From the NCBI GenBank assembly GCA_964447205.1, contig CAYUSB010000002.1:1-64000 (forward strand): a DNA stretch of 64,000 nt, read 5' to 3'. Shown piece by piece: positions 24,711 to 33,208 of the stretch. The notes beneath the pieces are model-generated. The model ran no database searches. It was not told where the DNA came from and was given only the letters and a program-made list of their open reading frames with translations. Numbering within the stretch: position 1 is the first letter of the stretch; each line of letters starts with the position of its first letter. Made by a program: the position numbers and the translations under genes. Origin of the DNA: JAEUKH01 sp964447205 (GTDB lineage Bacteria > Myxococcota_A > Polyangia > Polyangiales > Ga0077539).

Positions 24711-27582
24711 CCGTCACCGGGTCGCGGGTGGGGCCCATGGGGCGCCCCCGGTCGTCGAAGAAGCCGGCCGCGAGCACGGAGGCATTGGGGCCGAGCAAGA
24801 CACGCCCCCGGGCTGGGGCGAGGGCCTCGTCGTAGATCACGAAGGCCGGGCTCAGATCGGGGAGCGAGAGCGAGCGCAGGATGGCCCGCGGCGACCGTCC
24901 CGTGACCACCAGGAGGGTGCTCCCGGGGTCGTCGGGGTTGGGGCACGCGAACACGGCCCCCACATCGGCCCCGGAGAACCGCTGCGACCCCAGGCCGAGG
25001 CCGTCGTCGTGGAGGCGTACGGGGAGCCGATCGCCCCAGCGGGCCAGGAGGCGGTGATCGCGGGGGGTCCCGATGAGCACGAGGGTGCGCCCGGCGGTCA
25101 TGGCGTCGGTCAGGCTGTCGTCGTGCACCACGGGGTACCGCACGGGGGTCCCCGGGCGTCGGGTCCACGCGGCGGCCACGCGCTCGTAGAGCCGTACGGT
25201 GGCCGGGTCGCCCGTCCCCACCACGACCAGGACCGGGGCGTCGAAGACTTCGCGCAGGGCCCCGCCTCCGCGCAGGGGGGGGCGGCTCCCAGCGGTCCAG
25301 TGACCGGCCTGACGCACGAGGCTGGTGGGACGATCGAGGGGGAGGGGGACGGGGTCGCCGTCGAGGGTGAGGGAGAGGGCCCCGACGCCGCGGTCGACGA
25401 GGGAGGACGGAGGGTGGAGGGTGAGGGCGGCCACGCCGTGGGTGACCCCCCGGGCGGTTCCGTCGCGGTCGACGGAGAGCTCGACCGCGCCCCAGTGGCC
25501 TGTCCGGGCCGTGGCCCCGTCGTCGGCCGTGAGGGCGTCGAGGGTGAGCCAACGGGCGCGGTTCCAGCGGAGGTCGGGGGTGCGGAAGCGCAGGGTGCGC
25601 GGGGCCGGGTCGCTCTGAAACCTCAGGAAGTGCGGAACGATCCGTCCGCCCGCGTAGGTGGTGCTCCACACGTCGTGCCCGAGGTCGGGCCACTCGACCT
25701 CCAGGGTGTACCGCAGGGCCGTGTACCGATCGGCCAGGGTCTGCGAGTTGGACAACGGGCGGTCGCGGGTCCCCTGCACGATGTACATCGGCAGGTGGAG
25801 GCCGTTCTCGGCCCAACTCGCGTTGGACCGCAGCTCCATCAGGAAGGTCTCCCAGGGCCTCCGGGGGCCGCGGGTGTCGCCGCGTACGAAATAGCTGTGG
25901 TACCCGCAGAGCGGCGCCGCGGCGGCGTAGACGTCGGGGTGGTGCAGGCTCACCCCGGCGGCCCCGATCCCGCCCATCGAGAGCCCCGTAAGGTACGTCC
26001 TCCGGGGGTCGACCCGGTAGGCCCGCTGGACCTCCTCGGTGACCCGCAGGACGTCGTACTCGCCCTGCTGGCGAAAACCCGTGTTCCCGTAGCCGTAGGG
26101 GGCCACCAGGAGGGCCCCGAGGTCGGGCATCGGGGGGGTCACCCGCTCGGCGTGGGTGCGGTCCTCCGAGGCGTCGTACTGGCCCACGAGGATGGGCAAC
26201 ATGCGATGGGCGTTGCCGTTGAGCCCGTGAAGCCCCACCACCGCAGGCCACGGCCGATCGCCCCGGTACCCCGGCGGGACATACACCGAGTACTCCTGCA
26301 GGGTTCCGTCCAGGGGCGAGCGGTACGCCCGGCGCAGGGGCCCGGTGCGTTGGGCGTAGGGGTCGCGGCCGGCCTCGAGGTCGTCGAGGCAGGCTACGAG
26401 GAGGGCGGCCAGGGCCCGCTGGTGGGCGAGGTCGGGGTCTCCCACGGCCACGAGGTGGGCGAGGCGCTCCCAGGTGCGGGCTACGCTCCAGATGCTCCCC
26501 GCGGGGATGCCGGCCGCCGAAGGGGCGGGCCAGGGGCCCGGGCCGGGCGACTCCAGGGCGGGGTCGAGGCGCCCGAGGGCCAGCCGTCCGCGCCGCACGG
26601 CCCCCACGATCTCCGCCGGAACCGACACCCGCGCCGTGCTCCCCGGGTCGTCGTCGGCGGACCGCACCCGCACGAGGCCCGCGGCCCCGTCGGCGAGCTG
26701 GAGGTGCACGACGAGAGGGCTCACCGAGGCCTCGGTGAGGGGCACGGTGGCCGTCACGGGCGGAGCTCCCGGGGCCTCGACCCGCACGGTCCTGCTCGGG
26801 GCCGCGTCGACCCGGGTGGTCCCCCCGGGGAAGTCCAGGGTGACGTCGAGGCCCAGGCCCGCCGCGTCGACTCGTCGGCGCACGGTGGGGACCAGGGTGC
26901 TCCGGCCCAGGGGCTCGCACGCGGGGTCGTCCACCCCGTCGAGGCGCAGGGAGACCGTCGGGTCGGGTCGGAAATCCGGGCCGGTGATCCGCGCCGAAAG
27001 GCTCGGGGCCCTGCGCGCCGCCACCGCCACCACCAGCCGATGCGCGCCCTCGCCCAGGCTCAGGGCCACCATGTCGTCGTCGGCCCGGGCGGGCCGCAGC
27101 CCCACCCGGCGAAACACCTCGCGCCCGTCGAGCCACACCGCCACCGCGTCGTCGGTCCCCACGAAGAACCACCGGGTACCAGCCGACCGGGCCTCCAGGG
27201 TGAGGGCCGCCAGGGCCGTCCGGGCGCCCCGCGGGGCCGACCCGAGGGTCATGGGCACGGTAGCCCTCCCCCAAGCGCCCGCCCGAAGCCCGGCAGGGCC
27301 TCCCGTGATGGTGGCGAGGGCTGACAGACCCAGGCGTGTCCCGAGGGCCGTGAGGGCCCCGTCGAGGGCCGCCGAAGGCCGCGGACCGAGGGCCGGGAGG
27401 GTGCTCGATCCTCCGACCAGCCACACCCCCAACTCCCCGTCGGGCCCCGGCAGAACCCGACACACCGCCACGGCACCCTCCGGGGCCGCGAGGACGAGGG
27501 CGGCTCCGACGAGGCCCAGGGTGCGACGGAGGCCCCGCACGGCGCGGAGGGGGGAATCGAAGGGAGTGTGGGGATGGTGCAT
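24658..27582 (-). CDS. Large secreted alpha/beta-hydrolase (esterase/prolyl-oligopeptidase-like)
   Basis: A 974-residue exported protein. A signal peptide occupies about residues 14-40 (LGLVGAALVLAAPEGAVA). The N-terminal half is beta-rich and contains a WFFVGTDDAVAVWLDG stretch resembling PA14-like sugar-binding modules. The hydrolase core begins near residue 420: EYSVYVPPGYRG, VVGLHGLNGN with the oxyanion loop, and the nucleophile elbow GLSMGG. A later DLGHDVW segment could carry the catalytic histidine. Similar enzymes are secreted peptidases or polyester and feruloyl-type esterases, and the substrate cannot be told. The start at ATG 27582 is chosen because it leads into the signal peptide. 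It is divergent from the 16-repeat lipoprotein and overlaps its convergent neighbour by 53 bases. Confidence 0.8.
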   Translation of the reverse strand: MHHPHTPFDSPLRAVRGLRRTLGLVGAALVLAAPEGAVAVCRVLPGPDGELGVWLVGGSSTLPALGPRPSAALDGALTALGTRLGLSALATITGGPAGLRAGAWGRATVPMTLGSAPRGARTALAALTLEARSAGTRWFFVGTDDAVAVWLDGREVFRRVGLRPARADDDMVALSLGEGAHRLVVAVAARRAPSLSARITGPDFRPDPTVSLRLDGVDDPACEPLGRSTLVPTVRRRVDAAGLGLDVTLDFPGGTTRVDAAPSRTVRVEAPGAPPVTATVPLTEASVSPLVVHLQLADGAAGLVRVRSADDDPGSTARVSVPAEIVGAVRRGRLALGRLDPALESPGPGPWPAPSAAGIPAGSIWSVARTWERLAHLVAVGDPDLAHQRALAALLVACLDDLEAGRDPYAQRTGPLRRAYRSPLDGTLQEYSVYVPPGYRGDRPWPAVVGLHGLNGNAHRMLPILVGQYDASEDRTHAERVTPPMPDLGALLVAPYGYGNTGFRQQGEYDVLRVTEEVQRAYRVDPRRTYLTGLSMGGIGAAGVSLHHPDVYAAAAPLCGYHSYFVRGDTRGPRRPWETFLMELRSNASWAENGLHLPMYIVQGTRDRPLSNSQTLADRYTALRYTLEVEWPDLGHDVWSTTYAGGRIVPHFLRFQSDPAPRTLRFRTPDLRWNRARWLTLDALTADDGATARTGHWGAVELSVDRDGTARGVTHGVAALTLHPPSSLVDRGVGALSLTLDGDPVPLPLDRPTSLVRQAGHWTAGSRPPLRGGGALREVFDAPVLVVVGTGDPATVRLYERVAAAWTRRPGTPVRYPVVHDDSLTDAMTAGRTLVLIGTPRDHRLLARWGDRLPVRLHDDGLGLGSQRFSGADVGAVFACPNPDDPGSTLLVVTGRSPRAILRSLSLPDLSPAFVIYDEALAPARGRVLLGPNASVLAAGFFDDRGRPMGPTRDPVTVNPATPATPADGADESP

Positions 27583-27725
27583 GGATGTCGCAGGGCTCGT
27601 TGGCTTTACGGGCTCGGGGAGGTGTCGCATAGTTCGCGCGTTGCGGCGAAGCGGACAGCGCGTCGAGGCCCTGGCACCCCGTCTGGCCGTCTGCTCGCGA
27701 CGCTCCCACCCAGGAGGGGAGTACG

Positions 27726-30089
27726 ATGCGAATGCTTCGATTGGCCTCAGTTAGCTGTCTTGCCGCGGTCCTGCTGGTGGGCTGCGGGCGTTCGGAGCTC
27801 GACTCCGAGCCCTTCGCCGACGCGGCCCCGCCCGACGGCCAGGTCGCCGACCAACCCATTCCCCCCGACGGCGATCCGCCGGTGGACGTGCCTGTCGTAC
27901 CCGACGGCGATCCCCCAGTCGACGTGCCCATCCCGCTCGATGGCGATCCGCCGATCGACGTGCCCATCCCGCCCGACGGGCCGCCCATCGACAGCCCCCC
28001 CATCGACACCCCGCCCATCGACGTACCGCCGGTGTGCGCGGCCCCGTTCGTGCGCTGCGGCGAGCGCTGCGTCGACACCACCTCCGACCCCACCAACTGC
28101 GGAGCCTGCGGCCTCGCCTGCCGCTCGGGGCGCTGCGCCGACGGGGCCTGCGTCCCGATCTGCCCGCCCGGCACCACCGACTGCGCCGGGTCGTGCGTCG
28201 ACCTCTCCTCCGACCGCCTCAACTGCGGCGGCTGCGGGGCGGCCTGCGCCTCCACCGAGACCTGCTCCCAGGGGGCCTGCAGCTCCATCTGCTCGCCCGG
28301 CCTCACCCTCTGCGGCGAGCGCTGCGTCGACCAGCGGTCCGACCCCGCCAACTGCGGGGGCTGCGGCTCGGTCTGCAGCCCGGGCTCGGTCTGCGCCGGG
28401 GGCGTGTGCTCCACCGTGTGCGAAGAGGGCCAGCTCAACTGCGGCGGCCGCTGCGTCAACCCCCGGGCCGACAGCGCCAACTGCGGCCGGTGCGGCAACG
28501 CCTGCACCAACGGGGCCCTGTGCGTCAACGGGGCCTGCCAGGCCACGTGCCCGCCCCCCAACGTCACCTGCGGGACCTCCTGCGCCAACATCCAGTCCGA
28601 CCCCAACAACTGCGGGCGCTGCGGCAACGTGTGCCCCGCCGGGGCGGCCTGCGGGCTCGGGATCTGCACCCTCACCTGCCCCGCCCCCCTCGCCCGCTGC
28701 GGGGGGACCTGCGTGATCACCCTCAACGACCCCAACAACTGCGGGTCGTGCGGCAACGTGTGCGGCCCGGGTCAGCTCTGCTCGTTCGGGAGCTGCCAGG
28801 CCCGCTGCAACTCGCCCCTCGTCGAGTGCAACGGCGGCTGCACCGACTACCGCATCGACCCCTCCAACTGCGGGCGCTGCGGCAACCGCTGCGGCCCGGG
28901 TCAGCTCTGCCTCCTCGGCCGCTGCGGGTCTCCGCCGGGGTGCCAGCCCCCGCGCTCGATCTGCCCCACGGGCTGCGCCGACCTCACCGGCGACCCCAAC
29001 AACTGCGGGGCCTGCGGGCGTCGCTGCGCCCCGGGGGAGATGTGCGCCAACGGGACCTGCATCGGCACGGGGTGCCCCGCCCCGCAGATCACCTGCGGCG
29101 GCCGGTGCATCAACCCGACGGCGGACATCAACAACTGCGGGGCCTGCGGAAACACCTGCGCCCCGGGCTCGATGTGCGTGGCCGGCCGCTGCACCTCCAC
29201 CTGCATGGCCCCGCAGATTGAGTGCGGGGGCGGGTGCACCGACACCCGGTCCGACCCGAGCAACTGCGGGGGCTGCGGCAACGTCTGCGCGGGCAGCGCG
29301 GTGTGCGTCAACGGGGTGTGCGGCACGCCCTGCCCGCCGCCCCGGAGCACCTGCGGCGAGCGCTGCGTCGACGTGCAGAGCGACCCGGCCAACTGCGGGT
29401 CGTGCGGCGCGGTCTGCCCCCCGGGCGGGACCTGCACGGCGGGCCGCTGCGTCATGACCCCGACCTGCACCGCCCCGCGGACCCAGTGCGGACGGGCCTG
29501 CGTCGACACCGCCACCGACCCGCTCAACTGCGGCGGCTGCGGCACCGCCTGCCCCGCCGGCACCCCCTGCATGAACGGCCGCTGCGCCTGCCCGGGCTCG
29601 ACGATCCTGTGCGACGGGTTCTGCGTGGACATCAACTCGTCGCCCCTCGACTGCGGGGCCTGCGGCAACGCCTGCCCGGCGACCCAGTCGTGCCTCGGCG
29701 GCCGCTGCGCCTGCGCGGCCCCGCTCTCCAACTGCGGGGGTCGCTGCATCCGCACCAACGACGACCCGCTCAACTGCGGGGCCTGCGGCAACGCCTGCCC
29801 GCCCACCTTCGGCTGCCGGGGCGGGGTCTGCCAGTGCCCCCCGCCCGGCACGGCCTGCGGGGGTCGCTGCATCAACACCAACAACGACCGCAACAACTGC
29901 GGGACCTGCGGCCGGGTCTGCCCGTCCAACCAGACCTGCATCGGCGGCGCCTGCGGCTGCCCCGCCCAGAGCTCCCTCTGCGGCGGTCAGTGCGTCAACA
30001 CCAACTTCAGCCAGGCCCACTGCGGCCGCTGCGGCAACGCCTGCGGCCCGCGGCAGTTCTGCGTGTTCGGCGTCTGCCGGGCCCCCTGA
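27726..30089 (+). CDS. Lipoprotein with sixteen NCGxCG cysteine repeats
   Basis: A 787-residue lipoprotein. The lipobox is VLLVGC at residues about 15-20. Residues 25-100 are a linker of PPDGDPPVDVP-like repeats. From residue about 100 to the end, sixteen units of 35-45 residues follow, each with C-G-x-x-C-V/I-D/N, then (D)xxNCGxCGxxC and a final CxxGxC. Units 13 and 16 deviate as DCG and HCG. Such repeats occur in surface proteins of myxobacteria and have no known activity. An AGGAGG box at 27712-27717 sits about eight bases before the ATG, suggesting strong translation. It is divergent from the hydrolase gene and may share its promoter region. Confidence 0.88.
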   Translation: MRMLRLASVSCLAAVLLVGCGRSELDSEPFADAAPPDGQVADQPIPPDGDPPVDVPVVPDGDPPVDVPIPLDGDPPIDVPIPPDGPPIDSPPIDTPPIDVPPVCAAPFVRCGERCVDTTSDPTNCGACGLACRSGRCADGACVPICPPGTTDCAGSCVDLSSDRLNCGGCGAACASTETCSQGACSSICSPGLTLCGERCVDQRSDPANCGGCGSVCSPGSVCAGGVCSTVCEEGQLNCGGRCVNPRADSANCGRCGNACTNGALCVNGACQATCPPPNVTCGTSCANIQSDPNNCGRCGNVCPAGAACGLGICTLTCPAPLARCGGTCVITLNDPNNCGSCGNVCGPGQLCSFGSCQARCNSPLVECNGGCTDYRIDPSNCGRCGNRCGPGQLCLLGRCGSPPGCQPPRSICPTGCADLTGDPNNCGACGRRCAPGEMCANGTCIGTGCPAPQITCGGRCINPTADINNCGACGNTCAPGSMCVAGRCTSTCMAPQIECGGGCTDTRSDPSNCGGCGNVCAGSAVCVNGVCGTPCPPPRSTCGERCVDVQSDPANCGSCGAVCPPGGTCTAGRCVMTPTCTAPRTQCGRACVDTATDPLNCGGCGTACPAGTPCMNGRCACPGSTILCDGFCVDINSSPLDCGACGNACPATQSCLGGRCACAAPLSNCGGRCIRTNDDPLNCGACGNACPPTFGCRGGVCQCPPPGTACGGRCINTNNDRNNCGTCGRVCPSNQTCIGGACGCPAQSSLCGGQCVNTNFSQAHCGRCGNACGPRQFCVFGVCRAP

Positions 30090-30105
30090 GGCCTCGCCCC
30101 CGCTG

Positions 30106-30127
30106 AGGGGCCCGCGTCGGGGCCCTT
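30106..30127 (+). terminator. Hairpin after the cysteine-repeat gene
   Basis: An AGGGGCCC / GGGCCCTT stem, with one G-U pair and a six-base loop, starts 17 bases after the stop of the upstream gene and lies before the GTG at 30146. It may end transcription of the lipoprotein gene. Confidence 0.4.
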
Positions 30128-30145
30128 CAGGCTACAACCCTCCCC

Positions 30146-31123
30146 GTGCATGAGATCCCCCCCCTGAGCCCTCCCCCTCCGCGCCCTGCCCGGCGCGGGC
30201 GGCGGCTTCGGCCCTCGACCATCGGCCTCCTCGCCATGGGCCTCGCCCTCGTGCTCCTCGCCCGCCTTGGCAGCTTCGCCCAACGCCCTCCCCCCTCGAC
30301 GGCCCGCCCGTCGAGCCTCACCACCCGGGTCTGGGACTGGGCCGTCACCCCGATGGGACCGATGCGGGCCGTGGTGATGGTCCCGCGCGACCTGCCCCCC
30401 GGGGTCCGTCTGCCGCTCCTGGTGGCCCTGCACGGCTGGGGCGAGAGCGTCCGGGGGGTCGAACGGGGGGCCTGGGCGTGGCCCCGCGATTACGAGCTCG
30501 GAGCCTCCGACCGGGCCCTGCGACAGCGGCCCCTCGCGCGCGAGGCCTTCCTCGGGTGGGTGGGGTCGGCGCGGTTCTCGGCCCTGCGCCGCGACCTCGC
30601 GGTGCGCCCGTACCGGGGCGTGGTGGTGGTGGCCCCGTACACCCCCGACCTCATGGAGGAGTCCGCGGCCGGTCGCCTGCCCGGCTACGCCGACTGGATC
30701 GCCCGCGTCCTCGTGCCCCGGGCCCGCCGCGAGCTCCCCGTGCTCCCGGGGCGGGCGGCCACGGGCATCGACGGGGTCTCCCTGGGGGGCCTGGTGGCCC
30801 TGGAGACGGGCCTCGTGCACCCGGAGACCTTCGGGGTGGTGGGCAGCCTGCAAGCGGCCATCCTGGGGCGTACCGAGCGGGTTCTGGGGCGACGGGTCGA
30901 CGGGCCCGGGCGCCCGCCCCAACGGCTGCGCCTCGTGACCTCGCGGGGCGATCCGCTGCGGGGGGCCAACGAGGCCCTGCACGCGGCCCTCACGGCCCGG
31001 GGTGTCGATCACGACTGGCGGGTGGTGGAGGGGCCCCACGACTACGTCTTCAACCGCGGGGCGGGGGGCCTGGAGATGCTGCTCTTCCACGACCGGGCCC
31101 TGCGCGGGGAGCCCGCGGAGTGA
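30146..31123 (+). CDS. Alpha/beta-hydrolase, esterase D-like, membrane-anchored or exported
   Basis: A 325-residue protein with a basic N-terminus and one hydrophobic segment (about residues 25-42) that anchors or exports it. The core shows LLVALHGWGE (oxyanion loop), VVVAPYTPD, the nucleophile elbow GVSLGG and a late EGPHDYVF segment with the likely catalytic histidine. The pattern fits the putative esterase family PF00756. Only 57 bases separate it from the cysteine-repeat gene, but a hairpin lies between. The start is GTG 30146; no strong ribosome site is visible. Substrate unknown. Confidence 0.8.
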   Translation: MHEIPPLSPPPPRPARRGRRLRPSTIGLLAMGLALVLLARLGSFAQRPPPSTARPSSLTTRVWDWAVTPMGPMRAVVMVPRDLPPGVRLPLLVALHGWGESVRGVERGAWAWPRDYELGASDRALRQRPLAREAFLGWVGSARFSALRRDLAVRPYRGVVVVAPYTPDLMEESAAGRLPGYADWIARVLVPRARRELPVLPGRAATGIDGVSLGGLVALETGLVHPETFGVVGSLQAAILGRTERVLGRRVDGPGRPPQRLRLVTSRGDPLRGANEALHAALTARGVDHDWRVVEGPHDYVFNRGAGGLEMLLFHDRALRGEPAE

Positions 31124-31129
31124 GGGTGG

Positions 31130-31462
31130 TTACATCCCGAGCTTGTCGGTGACGTTGCGGGTCACGAGGCCGTGGGCGAGGGTGATCCCGGCCCGCAGGG
31201 AGGCCACGCAGTGCAGGGCCTCGGTCATGTGTTCGGCCGTCAGCCCGGCCCCGAGGAGCTGCTGGGTGTAGCTGTCGATGCAGTACGGGCAGCGCTCGGC
31301 GTGGGCCGCCGCGAAGCCGATGAGGAGCTTCTCACGTTTGGTCAGGAGGCCCTCTTCGAAGGCCCCGCCGTAGTATTTCATGAAGCGCTCCCAGTGCTCC
31401 TTGGCGTGGTCGCCCATCTGGCCAAAGCGGGGGAGGTCGGCGTCGTCGAGGTAGGCGGCCAT
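31130..31462 (-). CDS. AhpD-like carboxymuconolactone decarboxylase family protein
   Basis: A 110-residue alkylhydroperoxidase D-like protein. The redox pair is CPYC (residues 58-61) in ERCPYCIDSY, and the proton-relay type histidine follows in the HMTEALHC stretch. Family members reduce peroxides or have a related redox role, and are usually small oligomers in the cytoplasm. It lies convergent to the esterase gene and divergent from thrB, with an AGGAG box twelve bases upstream of the ATG. Length is typical. Confidence 0.85.
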   Translation of the reverse strand: MAAYLDDADLPRFGQMGDHAKEHWERFMKYYGGAFEEGLLTKREKLLIGFAAAHAERCPYCIDSYTQQLLGAGLTAEHMTEALHCVASLRAGITLAHGLVTRNVTDKLGM

Positions 31463-31508
31463 CGGGGTGTGGGTCTCCTGGGGACAGGGGTTGGGGTAGA
31501 GTGGGGGG

Positions 31509-32447
31509 GTGATGGTGTGTATTCGGGTTCCGGCCTCGACGTCCAACCTCGGGCCGGGTTTTGACTGCCTGGGTCTGGCCCTGGGGCTCTTCCTCGAGGC
31601 CCGGGTCGACCCGTCGTACGCCGGGCCCGGACACGCGATTACACGCGAGGGCGACCCCCTCTTCGAGGCCCTGACCGACCCCGACGACCTCTTCGTGCGG
31701 GCCTGCATGAGTCGCCTCGAGTCGCTCGGGCAGCCGCCTCGCGCCCTCAAGGTTCGCCTCCGCTCCGAGCTTCCTACGGCCCGAGGCCTGGGCTCGTCCT
31801 CCGTGGCCGTCGTCGCCGGAACCATGGCCGCCGACGCCCTCTCCGGGCGCCCCCACGACCCGGCCTCGGTCCTGGCCTTCGCCGCGACCGAAGAGGGGCA
31901 CCCCGACAACGTGGCCCCGGCCGTCCTCGGGGGGATGACGGCGGCGGTGATGGTCCAGGGCGAGGCCAGGGCCCTCAGCCTGGGGAGCCTTCCGGGGGTC
32001 CTGGCCGTGGTGGTGAGCCCCGAGGCGGCCCTGTCGACGAAGGCCGCGCGGGAGGTCCTGCCGGAGGTGGTTCCGCATCGGCTGGCTGCGGCCAGCGTGG
32101 GGCGGTCGGTGCTCCTGTCGCACGCCCTGGTGGCGGGGCGTTACGACCTCCTCCCGGGTCTCTTCGACGACGGCCTGCACCAGCCCTTCCGCTCGGCCCT
32201 GATGCCCGGTCTGGCCGACGCCCTCCTGGCCGCCCAGAAGGCCGGGGCCCTCGGGGCCTTCTTGTCCGGAGCCGGATCGAGCGCCTGCGCCCTGGTCGGA
32301 GGCCCCCAGGCTCCGCGCTTCGCCGAGCGGGTGGGCAAGGCCATGCACGGGGCCTACGCGGCCCGAGGGGTGGCGGCGACGGTGCGGGTCCTCCCGGTGG
32401 CTCCGGGTGCGACGGTCGGGCCCCTCGACGCCTCTCACGAACCGTGA
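31509..32447 (+). CDS. thrB: Homoserine kinase (GHMP family)
   Basis: A protein of 312 residues (311 if ATG 31512 is used) with the full GHMP kinase signature: the N-terminal VPASTSNLGPGFDCLG loop characteristic of ThrB, the phosphate loop LPTARGLGSSS and a C-terminal GAFLSGAGSS motif. It phosphorylates homoserine for threonine synthesis. The GTG at 31509 and ATG at 31512 are adjacent and either could be used. It is divergent from the AhpD gene and its stop overlaps the crtW start as GTGA. No thrC or hom gene is next to it. Confidence 0.92.
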   Translation: MMVCIRVPASTSNLGPGFDCLGLALGLFLEARVDPSYAGPGHAITREGDPLFEALTDPDDLFVRACMSRLESLGQPPRALKVRLRSELPTARGLGSSSVAVVAGTMAADALSGRPHDPASVLAFAATEEGHPDNVAPAVLGGMTAAVMVQGEARALSLGSLPGVLAVVVSPEAALSTKAAREVLPEVVPHRLAAASVGRSVLLSHALVAGRYDLLPGLFDDGLHQPFRSALMPGLADALLAAQKAGALGAFLSGAGSSACALVGGPQAPRFAERVGKAMHGAYAARGVAATVRVLPVAPGATVGPLDASHEP

Positions 32448-33193
32448 ACGCCCGGGCCTCGACCTCCCACGGCCTGCTCATCGCCCTCGTCGTGACGGGG
32501 CTCTGGGCCACCCTCCTCGTGTCGTCGCTCGGGCGCCCCCTCGGGTCCATGTCTGCGGCGGAGATCGCCCTGCGATTCGTGGCCCAGACGTGGCTGTACA
32601 CGGGCCTCTTCATCACGGCCCACGACGCCATGCACGGCACCGTGGCCCCCGCCCACCCCCGCCTCAACGACCTCGTGGGGACCGTCGCCCTCGGCCTCTA
32701 CGCCCTCTTCCCCTTCCGCGCCCTCCAGGCCGAACACCGCCGTCACCACGCCCGGCCCGCCTCGCCCGACGACCCCGACTGGCACGACCCGGAGCACCCG
32801 GGTTTTGTGCGCTGGTACCTCCGCTTCGTGGGCCACTACGTGCGACGCACGCAGGTCGTAGGGATGGCCCTGGTGTTCAACGTCTTGTCGCACGGGCTCG
32901 GGGTGCCCGAGGGGTCGCTGATCGTGCTGTGGGTGCTCCCGTCCCTGTTGAGCACGGTGCAGCTCTTCTACTTCGGGACCTACCTGCCCCACCGCGAGGC
33001 GGGCGGTGCCTTCCGCGACCGGCACCGGGCCCGCAGCAACGCCTATGGGGCCTTCGCGTCGCTCCTGACCTGTTACCACTTCGGATACCACTGGGAGCAC
33101 CACACCCTGCCCGGGGAGCCCTGGTGGCGCCTGCCTGCCGCCCGGCGACTCCTGGGGGCGACAGGGGCGTCGCAGAAGGGGCTGGAAGTGTGA
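32444..33193 (+). CDS. crtW: Beta-carotene ketolase (CrtW-type membrane di-iron oxygenase)
   Basis: A 249-residue membrane protein with the histidine boxes of the fatty-acid-hydroxylase/desaturase superfamily in the CrtW arrangement: HDAMH (60-64), HRRHH (98-102) and HWEHH (216-220), together with FYFGTYLPHR and CYHFGYHWEHHTLP, which are diagnostic of beta-carotene ketolases. CrtW adds 4-keto groups to beta-ionone rings, as in canthaxanthin formation. No other carotenoid gene is visible in the window. The GTG start shares GTGA with the thrB stop, so the two are coupled. A fatty-acid desaturase is the alternative, but the motif set favours a ketolase. Confidence 0.85.
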   Translation: MNARASTSHGLLIALVVTGLWATLLVSSLGRPLGSMSAAEIALRFVAQTWLYTGLFITAHDAMHGTVAPAHPRLNDLVGTVALGLYALFPFRALQAEHRRHHARPASPDDPDWHDPEHPGFVRWYLRFVGHYVRRTQVVGMALVFNVLSHGLGVPEGSLIVLWVLPSLLSTVQLFYFGTYLPHREAGGAFRDRHRARSNAYGAFASLLTCYHFGYHWEHHTLPGEPWWRLPAARRLLGATGASQKGLEV

Positions 33194-33208
33194 TAGGCGT
33201 CGGGGATT

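Noticed and set aside
24434..28756. A 1440-codon minus-strand open frame
   Set aside because: It runs antisense or out of frame to three motif-bearing genes (23325, 24658, 27726) and is Arg/Pro/Gly-rich with no motif.
27726..30089. CRISPR-like direct repeats
   Set aside because: The periodicity follows from repeated protein units in one open frame; the repeats vary and there are no spacers of constant length.
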